In this document: piece after piece, positions 35,503 to 44,820 of the stretch
Numbering within the stretch: the stretch's first letter is position 1
Layout: every line of letters starts with the position of its first letter
Assembly (NCBI RefSeq): GCF_003490595.1
Contig: NZ_QQGY01000003.1
Span: 1-64,000, forward strand
DNA from: Haemophilus haemolyticus_L
GTDB taxonomy: Bacteria > Pseudomonadota > Gammaproteobacteria > Enterobacterales > Pasteurellaceae
Reading direction: 5' to 3'
Length of the DNA stretch: 64,000 bases
Program-made: the position numbers and the translations under genes
The notes under the pieces: generated by a model
Told to the model about the DNA's origin: nothing
Database searches by the model: none
Seen by the model: the letters and a program-made list of their open reading frames with translations, nothing else

Positions 35503-36291
35503 TCAAGAAAAAATCTGGCAAGCATTTTCCCATGTGACTTTTTTAATCAATTCAGCAGGTTCATTTCTTAAGGCGCAAAGGGCTTTGAAACTTTCCACAA
35601 TACGCTCTGGTCGATTAGGTTGTCCTTGAAAACCAAATACAGGCATATCAGGACTGTCTGTTTCCAACACTAAGGCGTCAAGTGGTAGTTTTGCAATCGC
35701 TTGACGAGTTTTATTGGCGCGTTCATAAGTGATAGTGCCGCCAACCCCGATTTTATAACCTAAATCAACAAAGCGTTTTGCTTGATCGTAGCTTCCTGAA
35801 AAACCGTGTACCACGCCAAGTTTAGATAATGGAATACGTTTTAAAAAAGTAAAAATTTGATCATGGGTTTTTCGACTGTGAATATTGACGGGTAAATTAA
35901 ATTGCTTTGCCAAATAAAGTTGGCTTTCAAAAAAATGGCATTGTTTTGCCCAAAGTTCATCGGTGAGCAAATCAGGAATCGCGCGTTCTAAACCAATTTC
36001 TGCCACCGCCGTGCAATTTGCATCACGATTTTTTAAGGCTTGTTCTAACAGAATTAAATCATTTTCGGCGTGTTCTTGAATATAAAGAGGATGGAGCCCA
36101 AGCCCATAGCGCAAATTATCAGGAAAAAGTGCGGTCATATTTTGGATTGTTTTAAAATCAGTTTCTTTCACCGCCACAATCAGTATTTTTTGCACATCGG
36201 CTTGCTTAGCATTATCAATAAGCTGTGACAACGGTTCCCCTGTAAATTGTTGGAGATAATCGAGATGCGTGTGAGTGTCGAAGAAAGGCAT
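35503..36291 (-). CDS. TatD-family metal-dependent hydrolase (YjjV-like)
   Basis: About 262 residues, amidohydrolase barrel. Metal ligands in FFDTHTHLDYL; also AEIGLER, NIHSRKTHDQ, VVHGFSG and ETDSPDMPVFG. TatD-family members are 3'-5' deoxyribonucleases or related phosphoesterases. The ATG at 36291 is better spaced from AAAGGAAA than an in-frame ATG two codons upstream. A terminator separates it from ppiB. Confidence 0.88.
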   Translation of the reverse strand: MPFFDTHTHLDYLQQFTGEPLSQLIDNAKQADVQKILIVAVKETDFKTIQNMTALFPDNLRYGLGLHPLYIQEHAENDLILLEQALKNRDANCTAVAEIGLERAIPDLLTDELWAKQCHFFESQLYLAKQFNLPVNIHSRKTHDQIFTFLKRIPLSKLGVVHGFSGSYDQAKRFVDLGYKIGVGGTITYERANKTRQAIAKLPLDALVLETDSPDMPVFGFQGQPNRPERIVESFKALCALRNEPAELIKKVTWENACQIFS

Positions 36292-36317
36292 GAGCATTTT
36301 CCTTTAGGTCGATAAAA

Positions 36318-36340
36318 AATGGCGGAATTTATCCGCCATT
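36318..36340 (-). terminator. terminator after ppiB
   Basis: AATGGCGGA (36318-36326) / TCCGCCATT (36332-36340), followed on the - strand by TTTTATCG. Confidence 0.85.
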
Positions 36341-36345
36341 CACCA

Positions 36346-36855
36346 TTATTCTACTGAAACTGATGTAATAACCACATCTTCAGTTGGAACATCTTGATGA
36401 AAGCCTTTGTTGCCTGTCTTCACTTTTTTGATTTTATCAACAACATCCATACCTTCAACTACTTCACCAAATACCGCATAGCCCCATTCTTGAACGACTT
36501 CGCGACCAAACATTTCTTTTGAACAATAATTTAAGAAATCATTGTCTGCCACGTTAATGAAGAATTGTGCTGTCGCTGAATGTGGATCTGAAGTGCGTGC
36601 CATTGCAATGGTTCCACGTTTGTTACTTAAACGATTGTTCGCTTCATTTTGGATTGGTGCTTTGGTTGCTTTTTCGTGCATACCGCTTTCCATACCACCG
36701 CCTTGAATCATAAAGCCATCAATAACACGATGAAAAATTGTGTTATTATAAAAACCGTCTTTGCAGTAATTTAAGAAGTTTTCTGCTGTAACTGGAGCTT
36801 TATCAAAATCCAATTTAATTTTAATGTCGCCAAAGTTTGTGTGTAACGTAACCAT
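36346..36855 (-). CDS. ppiB: peptidyl-prolyl cis-trans isomerase B (cyclophilin)
   Basis: 169 residues, cytoplasmic cyclophilin without a signal peptide. NTIFHRVIDGFMIQGGGME contains the catalytic Arg region; also MARTSDPHSATAQFFINV. Assists folding at X-Pro bonds. Divergent from cysS. Confidence 0.95.
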   Translation of the reverse strand: MVTLHTNFGDIKIKLDFDKAPVTAENFLNYCKDGFYNNTIFHRVIDGFMIQGGGMESGMHEKATKAPIQNEANNRLSNKRGTIAMARTSDPHSATAQFFINVADNDFLNYCSKEMFGREVVQEWGYAVFGEVVEGMDVVDKIKKVKTGNKGFHQDVPTEDVVITSVSVE

Positions 36856-36957
36856 TTTGTTTTCCTTCTGAAAAATTAAGGGTCGTATTATTCCACAATC
36901 GAGGTAAAAGTGCTATAAAAGTGCGGTTTGTTTTTATTTCATTTTACGAGCTTAAAA

Positions 36958-38337
36958 ATGCTAAAAATTTTCAATACCTTAACGAGAGAAAAAGAAATCT
37001 TTAAACCTATCCATGAGAATAAAGTGGGAATGTATGTTTGTGGCGTCACTGTTTATGATTTGTGTCATATCGGTCATGGACGCACTTTTGTGTGCTTTGA
37101 TGTGATTGCTCGTTATTTACGTTCTTTGGGTTACGATTTAACTTATGTGCGTAATATTACGGACGTAGATGACAAAATTATTAAACGTGCGTTAGAAAAC
37201 AAAGAAACCTGCGATCAACTTGTGGATCGTATGGTGCAAGAAATGTATAAAGATTTTGATGCACTTAATGTATTACGCCCTGATTTCGAGCCTCGTGCGA
37301 CCCATCATATTCCTGAAATTATTGAAATTGTGGAAAAATTAATTAAACGCGGACATGCTTATGTCGCGGATAATGGCGATGTGATGTTTGATGTAGAAAG
37401 CTTCAAAGAATACGGCAAATTATCCCGTCAAGATCTTGAGCAATTACAAGCTGGTGCACGTATTGAAATCAATGAAATCAAGAAAAATCCAATGGATTTC
37501 GTGCTTTGGAAAATGTCGAAAGAAAACGAACCAAGTTGGGCTTCCCCTTGGGGGGCAGGTCGTCCAGGTTGGCACATTGAATGTTCGGCAATGAATTGCA
37601 AACAGCTTGGCGAGCATTTTGATATTCACGGTGGTGGCTCTGATTTAATGTTCCCTCACCACGAAAATGAAATCGCCCAATCTTGCTGTGCGCATGGTGG
37701 TCAATATGTGAATTATTGGATCCATTCCGGCATGATTATGGTGGATAAAGAAAAAATGTCGAAATCCCTCGGCAATTTCTTTACTATTCGCGATGTATTA
37801 GGTCACTACAATGCAGAGGCTGTACGTTATTTCTTATTAACGGCACATTATCGTAGCCAGCTCAATTATAGCGAAGAAAACTTGAATTTAGCGCAAGGTG
37901 CGTTGGAACGTTTATACACGGCTTTGCGCGGAACAGAGCAAAGTGCGGTTGCTTTTGGCGGGGAAAATTTTGTAGAAACCTTCCGTGAAGCAATGGACGA
38001 TGATTTTAATACGCCAAATGCACTTTCTGTTTTATTCGAAATGGCGCGTGAAATTAACAAGTTAAAAATAGAAGATGTTGAGAAAGCCAATGGACTTGCC
38101 GCGCGTTTGCGTGAATTGGGTGCGATTTTAGGATTACTTCAACAAGAACCAGAGAAATTCTTACAAGCAGGTTCCGACGATGATGAAGTGGCAAAAATTG
38201 AAGCACTGATTAAACAACGCAATGAAGCTCGCGCTGCTAAAGATTGGTCTGCCGCAGATGCAGCGCGTAATGAGCTCACCGCTATGGGCATCGTATTAGA
38301 AGATGGTCCGAATGGAACAACTTGGCGTAAGCAATAA
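36958..38337 (+). CDS. cysS: cysteinyl-tRNA synthetase
   Basis: 459 residues, class I synthetase. HIGH motif CHIGHGRTF, zinc ligand in YVCGVTVYDLCHIGH, KMSKS in VDKEKMSKSLGN, plus WHIECSAMNCK. Start at 36958 (MLKIFNTLTREK). The in-frame extension to 36928 includes an uptake signal and is unlikely to be coding. Confidence 0.97.
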   Translation: MLKIFNTLTREKEIFKPIHENKVGMYVCGVTVYDLCHIGHGRTFVCFDVIARYLRSLGYDLTYVRNITDVDDKIIKRALENKETCDQLVDRMVQEMYKDFDALNVLRPDFEPRATHHIPEIIEIVEKLIKRGHAYVADNGDVMFDVESFKEYGKLSRQDLEQLQAGARIEINEIKKNPMDFVLWKMSKENEPSWASPWGAGRPGWHIECSAMNCKQLGEHFDIHGGGSDLMFPHHENEIAQSCCAHGGQYVNYWIHSGMIMVDKEKMSKSLGNFFTIRDVLGHYNAEAVRYFLLTAHYRSQLNYSEENLNLAQGALERLYTALRGTEQSAVAFGGENFVETFREAMDDDFNTPNALSVLFEMAREINKLKIEDVEKANGLAARLRELGAILGLLQQEPEKFLQAGSDDDEVAKIEALIKQRNEARAAKDWSAADAARNELTAMGIVLEDGPNGTTWRKQ

Positions 38338-38363
38338 ATTCAAATGTTAAATTAATTTCATTA

Positions 38364-38408
38364 AAAAGACTAAGTTCAGAATGTAATAGAACTTAGTCTT
38401 TTGTTTTT
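38364..38408. terminator. bidirectional terminator between cysS and the DUF455 gene
   Basis: Perfect 14-bp dyad AAAAGACTAAGTTC (38364-38377) / GAACTTAGTCTTTT (38389-38402) then GTTTTTT. Serves the converging genes. Confidence 0.9.
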
Positions 38409-38411
38409 TCA

Positions 38412-39278
38412 TCATTTCTTAATATAGGATTTCAAGGTTTGTTCCACTTCATAAATCCAATCCAACTCATGCTGCGTGAAACCCGCTTGAATACGAGCAT
38501 CGGTATTAATGACACCTTTAAAAATTACAATACGATATTTGTGTAACAGCTCAGTAAAGCATTTCATCGCATCTAAACCTCGTTTTTTAGAAAGTGCGTG
38601 ATACCAATGATTGCCGATATACACATGGCCAATTTCATCACGCAAAATAATATCCAAAATGTTCACAGCGGCAAAATCTTTACGTTGTGCGATTTTCTCT
38701 TGCAGAACAGGTGTTGCATCGAGGCCTCTTGCTTCTAATACACGAGGAACTAACGCCATTCGTTCCCAAATATCGTGAGCGGTGGCTTGCGCCATTTCCC
38801 ATAATCCAGCATGAGCTTCAAAATCACCGTATTGATAACCCAATGTTTTCAAATGTTCATTGACTAAGGAAAAGTGCGTGCTTTCTTCACGAGCGACACG
38901 CAGCCAATCTTTTACAAAAGCCAAACCTTCACTAAGTTCTTCTTGTGCATTACGCCCGAATCGCCAAGCTGCATCTAGGCCTAAATTAATCGCGTTAAAC
39001 TCAATATGTGCGATAGCGTGGAATGTTGCTGCATAGCCTTCTTCTGTGGCAAAAGAACGTTTTGGCACATCTTTAGGTGCAACTAAGAGCGGTTTTTCAG
39101 GAAAAGCGGCAATATTATCTTGCGGCACGACTTCGGGAAAATCTTCTAATTTTATCAACTGTATTTGTGGCAGAAGATTATCGTAGAGAGCATTAACTAA
39201 ACTGCATTTTTCTTGTGGATTTGCTGTTTTCAGCGCTGTTTCAACTTGTTGCCAAAATTGTGTAATAAGTGCGGTCAT
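38412..39278 (-). CDS. DUF455 ferritin-like protein
   Basis: 288 residues. The helical region with FHAIAHIEFNAINLGLDAAWRF, REESTHFSLVNEHLKTLG and ILRDEIGHVYIGNHWY carries the E...ExxH pattern of a diiron ferritin-like four-helix bundle. Function not established. It lies 10 bp downstream of tesB on the same strand, so is probably co-transcribed. Confidence 0.8.
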   Translation of the reverse strand: MTALITQFWQQVETALKTANPQEKCSLVNALYDNLLPQIQLIKLEDFPEVVPQDNIAAFPEKPLLVAPKDVPKRSFATEEGYAATFHAIAHIEFNAINLGLDAAWRFGRNAQEELSEGLAFVKDWLRVAREESTHFSLVNEHLKTLGYQYGDFEAHAGLWEMAQATAHDIWERMALVPRVLEARGLDATPVLQEKIAQRKDFAAVNILDIILRDEIGHVYIGNHWYHALSKKRGLDAMKCFTELLHKYRIVIFKGVINTDARIQAGFTQHELDWIYEVEQTLKSYIKK

Positions 39279-39288
39279 TTTTTCTCTC

Positions 39289-40149
39289 TTATTCGTTAAA
39301 ACGGATCAAGCCTTCTTGTTGCGTTGTCGCGATTAATTGACCATCTTGCGAGAAAATCTGCCCGCGTGCCAAGCCGCGCCCACCAAAGGCATTATTGCTT
39401 TCAATTGCGTGCAAATGCCAGTGATTTAAATCAAACGGGCGATGGAACCAAATACTATGATCAATGGTTGCGACTTTCATTCCTTTTTGTAAAAAGCCTT
39501 TTTCGTGCGGATGAAGTGCGGTCAAAATACAGTGAAAATCGGAAAAATAAGCCAATAAACATTGCTGAATTTTTATATCAAGCGGCGTTTCACCATTGGT
39601 TTTAAACCAAGAATATTGCTCGGCTGGCAATTTTGTCCCATTAAATGGGTTATTCAAATATTTAGTGCGTACCTCAAATGGACGCTCTGCGGCAAATTTT
39701 TCATTGAGTGGTTCTGGCAAGGTTTGAGCCACTTTTTGTAGCATCACATTTTCATCTGTAAAGTCTTCAGGTGTACCAACATTTGGCATCGTATTTTGAT
39801 GTTCAAAACCTTTTTCAGGCACTTGGAAAGAAGCGGTTACATGACAAATGGTATTTTTATGTTGAATGGCTTTTACGCGTAATGCAGAAAAGTTACGCCC
39901 TTCACGCAAGGTTTCCACATCGTAAATAATCGGATATTGGCTGTCTCCAGGAGCAAGAAAATAGGCATGACAAGAATGTAAAATGCGATCTTCTGGCGCC
40001 ACCTGCATTGCTGCAGATAATGCTTGAGCCACAACTTGCCCACCAAATACTTGACGAAAACCTAAATCTTGGCTTTCACCACGAAAGATTAAATCATCAA
40101 TTTTTTCAAGTTTAAGAAGATGAATGAGGTTATTGAGAATATTTGACAT
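39289..40149 (-). CDS. tesB: acyl-CoA thioesterase II TesB
   Basis: 286 residues, double hot-dog fold. Motifs QDLGFRQVFGGQVVAQALSA, SCHAYFLAPGDSQYPI and the C-terminal HSIWFHRPFDLNHWHLH (with the catalytic Asp at ATIDHSIW). Hydrolyses medium- and long-chain acyl-CoA. The start at 40149 (MSNILNNLIHLL) is preceded by AAGGAAAGCAAT; the longer frame upstream has no site. Confidence 0.94.
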   Translation of the reverse strand: MSNILNNLIHLLKLEKIDDLIFRGESQDLGFRQVFGGQVVAQALSAAMQVAPEDRILHSCHAYFLAPGDSQYPIIYDVETLREGRNFSALRVKAIQHKNTICHVTASFQVPEKGFEHQNTMPNVGTPEDFTDENVMLQKVAQTLPEPLNEKFAAERPFEVRTKYLNNPFNGTKLPAEQYSWFKTNGETPLDIKIQQCLLAYFSDFHCILTALHPHEKGFLQKGMKVATIDHSIWFHRPFDLNHWHLHAIESNNAFGGRGLARGQIFSQDGQLIATTQQEGLIRFNE

Positions 40150-40267
40150 ATTGCTTTCCTTGAGGATAAGAAAAAGTGCGGTTATTTTAGCGGAGATTTT
40201 GGGGAATGCCAAAGTTGGAAACAAAAAGCACGCATTAAAAAATACGTGCTATTGCTAGAGAATTAAA

Positions 40268-42391
40268 TCAAAGATGTTTAACTCTTCTCTTCACTTCTTC
40301 CTGTTTTCCCGCATTAAATGGGCGGGCATCAGGGCTGCCCAGATAGCCACATACGCGGCGAGTGACAGACACTTTTGTGCTATCATGATTGCCACATTTC
40401 GGGCAAACAAAACCTTTACTGGTACATTCAAACTCGCCAGTGAAACCACATTCATAACATTCGTCAATCGGTGTGTTTGTGCCGTAGTAAGGCACGCGAT
40501 CGTAGCTATAATCCCACACATCTTCCAATGCTTTTAAGTTGTGTTGAATATTGGGATATTCTCCGTAGCAAATAAAACCGCCGCTGGCGAGTGGGGGATA
40601 TGCCATTTCGAAATCCAGTTTGTCGTAAGGATTCACTTTCTTTTCTACATCTAAGTGGTAACTATTTGTGTAGTAGCCTTTATCCGTGACGCCTTCAATC
40701 ACGCCAAATTTTTTGGTGTCTAAACGGCAGAAGCGGTCGCATAAGTTTTCGCTTGGCGTGGAGTAAAGGCTGAAGGCATAGCCAGTTTCTTTTTGCCAGC
40801 GTTTCACTGCCTCGCTAAGGTGGCGAACAATCGCAATGCCTTTTTCGCGTAATTGTTCATCATCAAAAATATGTCCTTTGTTATATAGCGCATTAATGGT
40901 TTCGTGAATACCGATATAGCCAAGTGAAATAGAGGCGCGCCCATTTTTGAAAATTTGTGCCACATTTTCATCCGCTTTTAACCGCACTCCGCATGCGCCT
41001 TCCATATAAAGAATGGGGGCAACGCGAGCTTTGGTATTTTCAAGGCGGGCAATACGCGTCATTAATGCTTTCTTCGCAATAGCCAAACGCTCATCTAAAG
41101 TGCGGTAGAAATCTTCTTCGTTTTTAGACTCCAACGCAATACGCGGTAAATTCAAACTTACTACACCAAGATTATTACGCCCATCGTGAATTTCGTGGCC
41201 GTTTTCTTCGTATGCTCCTAAAAAGCTACGGCATCCCATTGGAGCTTTAAAAGAGCCCGTGACTTTGACAACTTGATCGTAATTGAGAATATCTGGATAC
41301 ATACGTTTTGATGCACATTCCAATGCGAGTTGTTTGATATCGTAATTCGGATCGCCTTGAGTTTGGTTCAAGCCTTTTTTAATGGTGAAAACAAGTTTTG
41401 GAAATACTGGCGTTTTATGATTTTTTCCAAGTCCACGAATACGATTTTTCAAAATAGCTTGCTGAATTAAGCGAGATTGCCAGCTTGTACCTAAACCAAA
41501 ACCAAAGGTAACAAATGGCGTTTGCCCATTCGACGTATGCAGTGTATTAACTTCATATTCTAAAGATTGGAAGGCATCGAAACATTCTTTTTCAATCAAT
41601 GCTTTTGCATAACCTTCAACATCAGGTACATTCCATTCTTGGGCATGTTTGAGGTGTTTTTCGTAACTGATTTGTACATAAGGAGAAAGTACTTCATCAA
41701 TGCGATTAATGGTTGTACCGCCGTAAATATGGCTGGCAACTTGAGCGATAATTTGTGCTGTCACTGCAGTTGCGGTGCCGATAGATTTTGGGGGTTCGAT
41801 TTCCGCATTGCCCATTTTGAAACCACGAGAAAGCATCCCTTCTAAATCCACTAACATACAGTTAAACATTGGGAAGAACGGTGCGTAGTCTAAATCGTGA
41901 TAATGAATTTCACCTTTTTCGTGAGCCTCTACTACATCGCGTGGAAGAATATGGTGTTTGGCATAATGTTTTGCCACAATACCAGCTAGCAAATCACGTT
42001 GCGTTGGAATCACTTTCGCGTCTTTATTGGCGTTTTCGTTAAGTAATTCTACGTTGCTTTGTTCAATCAAACCTTCAATTTCTTTTGTTAGCTGGCTACG
42101 TTTTTCTCGCGCTAAATCACGATCATGACGATATTCGATATACGCACGAGCAATCTCGGGATAACGACTTGCCATCAATTTATCTTCAACGATTTTTTGA
42201 ATCTGATTAATATCAATCTCGCCTTGATGATGGGTGAAAATTTCATTTCCTACTTCTTGCACAATTTGGTGGCAATAAAATTCATCGGAAATATTGACCG
42301 CACTTGCGGCTTTTTTAATGGCATTGATGATACGTTGAATCTCAAATTCCGCACGAGAACCATCGCGCTTGATGACCCCAAAGTTACTCAT
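40268..42391 (-). CDS. nrdD: anaerobic ribonucleoside-triphosphate reductase NrdD
   Basis: 707 residues. N-terminal ATP-cone (FGVIKRDGSRAEFEIQRI), central barrel, C-terminal zinc site (ECYECGFTGEFECTS, CPKCGNHD), and glycyl-radical loop CGYLGSPDARPFNAGKQ. Makes dNTPs without oxygen and needs the NrdG activase, which is not in this window. The upstream region holds regularly spaced NrdR-like boxes, one overlapping the translation start region. Confidence 0.97.
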   Translation of the reverse strand: MSNFGVIKRDGSRAEFEIQRIINAIKKAASAVNISDEFYCHQIVQEVGNEIFTHHQGEIDINQIQKIVEDKLMASRYPEIARAYIEYRHDRDLAREKRSQLTKEIEGLIEQSNVELLNENANKDAKVIPTQRDLLAGIVAKHYAKHHILPRDVVEAHEKGEIHYHDLDYAPFFPMFNCMLVDLEGMLSRGFKMGNAEIEPPKSIGTATAVTAQIIAQVASHIYGGTTINRIDEVLSPYVQISYEKHLKHAQEWNVPDVEGYAKALIEKECFDAFQSLEYEVNTLHTSNGQTPFVTFGFGLGTSWQSRLIQQAILKNRIRGLGKNHKTPVFPKLVFTIKKGLNQTQGDPNYDIKQLALECASKRMYPDILNYDQVVKVTGSFKAPMGCRSFLGAYEENGHEIHDGRNNLGVVSLNLPRIALESKNEEDFYRTLDERLAIAKKALMTRIARLENTKARVAPILYMEGACGVRLKADENVAQIFKNGRASISLGYIGIHETINALYNKGHIFDDEQLREKGIAIVRHLSEAVKRWQKETGYAFSLYSTPSENLCDRFCRLDTKKFGVIEGVTDKGYYTNSYHLDVEKKVNPYDKLDFEMAYPPLASGGFICYGEYPNIQHNLKALEDVWDYSYDRVPYYGTNTPIDECYECGFTGEFECTSKGFVCPKCGNHDSTKVSVTRRVCGYLGSPDARPFNAGKQEEVKRRVKHL

Positions 42392-42398
42392 GATATAG

Positions 42399-42478
42399 CT
42401 CCAATATATAGTGTTTTTGAAATGCGGACTGCACTATATATAGATCTAAAAGGATAATCAACACACAATATGTAGTGT
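42399..42478. promoter_or_regulatory. three NrdR-like boxes upstream of nrdD
   Basis: Box 1 at 42463-42478 is ACACAATATGTAGTGT, close to the NrdR consensus ACACWATATAWWGTGT. Box 2 at 42431-42446 is GCACTATATATAGATC. A weaker box 3 at 42399-42414 ends AATATATAGTGT. Successive boxes start exactly 32 bp apart, the three-helical-turn spacing typical of paired NrdR sites. Confidence 0.75.
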
Positions 42479-42652
42479 TTTTAGGCGTTTTATTGCAAGA
42501 GAATTTTGTTAAAGATTGATTTTATTAGAAAAATATTAAATTAAGTTGTTGAGAACTTTTCTCAAATATTTTTTAATTTTGTGAGCGAGATCAAAGTTTT
42601 GATTTTTTAAATGGAGGGAGAGTGTGAACAATAAAATTAATCATATAATTTT

Positions 42653-43057
42653 ATGCTTGAGCTTGGTAAAGGTTTTGCCCTAGAGTCTCGTCAAGGACAT
42701 ATTCGCACGGAAACTTGTGATTTCTTTATCGATCTGGTTTTCTATAACTATATTCTGAAATGCTTTGTAACTGTTGAACTGAAAACAGAAAAACTGACTC
42801 ATCAAGATATTGGGCAGCTGGATATGTATGTGCGAATGTATGATGCTTTGAAAAAGCTTCCAAATGATAACCAAACCATTAGTTTGTTGCTTTGCGCAGA
42901 AACCGACGCTGTCGTGGCAAAATATTCTGTTCTGCACGATAATCCACAACTTTTCGCGAGCAAATATGTGCATTATTTGCCAACCGAAGAAGAGCTAGTC
43001 CACGAAATTGAGCAACAAAAGCTTTATTTAGAAGAACTTAATTGGTTTTATCCATAA
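42653..43057 (+). pseudogene. YhcG/DUF1016 PD-(D/E)XK nuclease, C-terminal remnant
   Basis: 134 codons matching the C-terminal nuclease half of YhcG-type proteins: ETCDFFIDLVFYNYIL, FVTVELKTEKLTHQDIGQLDMYV (the ELK of the PD-(D/E)XK core) and LLLCAETDAVVAKYS. The N-terminal DUF1016 helical half is missing, and upstream sequence is AT-rich and non-coding. The family is associated with mobile DNA and defence. Probably a decayed gene, though the catalytic core is still open. Confidence 0.7.
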
Positions 43058-43214
43058 CCTTACTTTCATTACAGGAAGTAAGGTTTATTTATTTTTGCTA
43101 GATAATCTCTTCACAAAATCCTTCTTTATCCTATTTTTAACCGCATTTAAATGCATTCCATCAAAACCAAACGCATTTAATATACAAATTATTAAATCAA
43201 ATTAGGAATAAAAT

Positions 43215-43427
43215 ATGTTAAAAATTAGACGTGCAAATGAACGAGGTCACGCCAATCACGGTTGGTTGAATGCTTATCACAGCTTCTCTTTTGCGGATTA
43301 TTTCGATCGTAACCGTATGCATTTTTCAGATTTGCAGGTAATTAACGAGGATTTTGTGTAGCCGACCATGGGCTTTGGAATGCATCCGCATAAAGATATG
43401 GAATTTTTGTTGTTTGATTTGAGATAG
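43215..43427 (+). pseudogene. pirin gene remnant with in-frame stop
   Basis: Starts MLKIRRANERGHANHGWLNA, then HSFSFADYFD and FSDLQVINEDFV, a typical pirin N-terminus. Codon 49 is TAG where the family has Glu (DFVEP). After it PTMGFGMHPHKDMEF continues to ~residue 70 and then breaks off. The cupin remainder is missing. The truncation falls ~20 bp before an Apl-type uptake-signal dyad, so it probably marks the left edge of an insertion. Confidence 0.8.
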
Positions 43428-43447
43428 TAAGATTTTTTCTAAAAAAC

Positions 43448-43474
43448 ACCGCTTGTATTATGCTTACAAGCGGT
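43448..43474. terminator. inverted pair of Apl-type uptake signals (left border)
   Basis: ACCGCTTGTA (43448-43457) / TACAAGCGGT (43465-43474), perfect 10-bp dyad, followed on the + strand by GGGATTTT. ACAAGCGGT is the uptake core of the Actinobacillus-type Pasteurellaceae, not of H. influenzae. It follows the last gene of the leftward operon and may serve as its terminator. Confidence 0.75.
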
Positions 43475-43494
43475 GGGATTTTAAGAGAAATCAG

Positions 43495-43755
43495 CTATCT
43501 GAATATACGTTTTACATCGCAAGTTTCGTCATTTTGGAAGATAAGTTTGTTATCGTAAGAATATTGCTCGTAAGATAAAACAGCCTCATCTCCTTGAGCA
43601 TATTCATGACAGAACTCAGTTTCAATATAAATTCCATCAGAAGTACGATATAAATTTGTATCTAATCTCGTTACTTCGACTTTATAAAATTCAGCTATGG
43701 CAATGGCAGGAATTGCTAATAAACCTAAACATAATAATTTGTTTTTGTAGAACAT
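43495..43755 (-). CDS. small exported protein of unknown function
   Basis: 86 residues with a Sec signal peptide (LLCLGLLAIPAIAIAEF, cleavage near AIA/EF). The mature ~65 residues contain two Cys (TEFCHEYAQGDEA, ETCDVKRIF) that could form a disulfide in the periplasm. GGAGAATTAAA precedes the ATG. It lies 12 bp after the WG-repeat lipoprotein gene and is probably the last gene of the operon. No family recognised. Confidence 0.6.
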   Translation of the reverse strand: MFYKNKLLCLGLLAIPAIAIAEFYKVEVTRLDTNLYRTSDGIYIETEFCHEYAQGDEAVLSYEQYSYDNKLIFQNDETCDVKRIFR

Positions 43756-43767
43756 TTTAATTCTCCA

Positions 43768-44820
43768 TTATTCTTGATAATTAATCCATTGTGCCTGCTT
43801 ATTGATGTAGCCAGTATGCCCATTGTAAGTAATTTTTGTTACGCCATTTTTAAAAGCGCCCCATATAACATTATCTAATGTTGGTGAAATCACCCAAACT
43901 CCATTTTTATCAATAAAACCCCATTTACCACCTTGACAGTTGTTACCGTACCCTGTTTCAGAGACAGCAGCTAAGCCTTCGCTGAAATACCATACGCAGG
44001 AAAATTTAGGATAAATTTGATACTGGCCATTTGTATTAATATAGCCCCATTTCCCATCCGTTGTTTTCACTGCGGCCAAACCATCATAGAAATCAGCGGT
44101 ATAAGCCCATTGTGGTTTTATTATGAATTGTCCATCTTGATTGATATGTCCCCACAATGCGCCATCTTGATATTTCGCTAAGCCATAACGGAATTTTTTG
44201 CCTTTTGCCCTTGCTTTGATCGCATCGACTTCGGCTTTACGCTGTTTGGCTTCTTCGCTTAAACGTGCTTGTTCTTGTGCTTTTGCTTCAGCATCTAATT
44301 TGGCTTTTTCTTGGGCAAGCGTTCTCGCTTTTGCTTCCTCTAAAGCGATTTGCTTTGCTTGAACTTTTGCTTGTGCTTCTAATTTCGCTTTTTCTAATGC
44401 GACTTTGTCAGCTTTATCTTTCTCATTTTGTTGTTTCATCAACGCACGAGAACGTTCACATGCCTTTAACTCGTTTTGTTTGCACCCCTCTTCATAATAG
44501 AACGTTGCTTTTTCTAAATTAGACTGACTTTCATAAATTTCCCCTAACTTATAAGCAGCCAGCCCATTTTTCTGATTAGCAGATTTTTCTAAAAAAGCGA
44601 TCGCTCTTTCTTTATTTCCTTCCGCAAGTAATAAAGTAGCAAAGTTGAATTGTGATTCTGCATCGCCATCATTTGCTGCCTTTTCACAGAAAGAAATTGA
44701 AAGAGCATGCATTGCTTCGTCATTGATTAAGGTTTTACATTGTTCTGCATTTTCATCAGAACATGCGGTTAATAATAGTGGAGAAAGCAAAAGAAATGCT
44801 TTTAATTTATTTCGTTTCAC
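43768..44820 (-). CDS. lipoprotein with Sel1-like and WG repeats
   Basis: 350 residues. Signal peptide with lipobox LLTAC (Cys20). Residues ~25-125 are Sel1/TPR-like helical repeats (DGDAESQFNFATLLLAEGN, NGLAAYKLGEIYESQSN). ~128-205 is an Ala/Lys/Glu-rich coiled coil. ~210-350 are four WG beta-repeats (ALWGHINQDGQFIIKPQW, GKWGYINTNGQYQIYPKF, GKWGFIDKNGVWVISP, GHTGYINKQAQW). It is built for protein binding at the envelope. The start is a GTG directly after the TAA of the upstream gene, with GAGG before it, indicating tight coupling to the GTPase operon. Confidence 0.75.
   Translation of the reverse strand: MKRNKLKAFLLLSPLLLTACSDENAEQCKTLINDEAMHALSISFCEKAANDGDAESQFNFATLLLAEGNKERAIAFLEKSANQKNGLAAYKLGEIYESQSNLEKATFYYEEGCKQNELKACERSRALMKQQNEKDKADKVALEKAKLEAQAKVQAKQIALEEAKARTLAQEKAKLDAEAKAQEQARLSEEAKQRKAEVDAIKARAKGKKFRYGLAKYQDGALWGHINQDGQFIIKPQWAYTADFYDGLAAVKTTDGKWGYINTNGQYQIYPKFSCVWYFSEGLAAVSETGYGNNCQGGKWGFIDKNGVWVISPTLDNVIWGAFKNGVTKITYNGHTGYINKQAQWINYQE

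Noticed and set aside
42542..42605. Possible FNR site upstream of nrdD (TTGAGAACTTTTCTCAA and ATCAAAGTTTTGAT)
   Set aside because: The first dyad has the wrong spacing (17 bp overall, not 14), and the second has its half-sites in the opposite orientation to TTGAT-N4-ATCAA.
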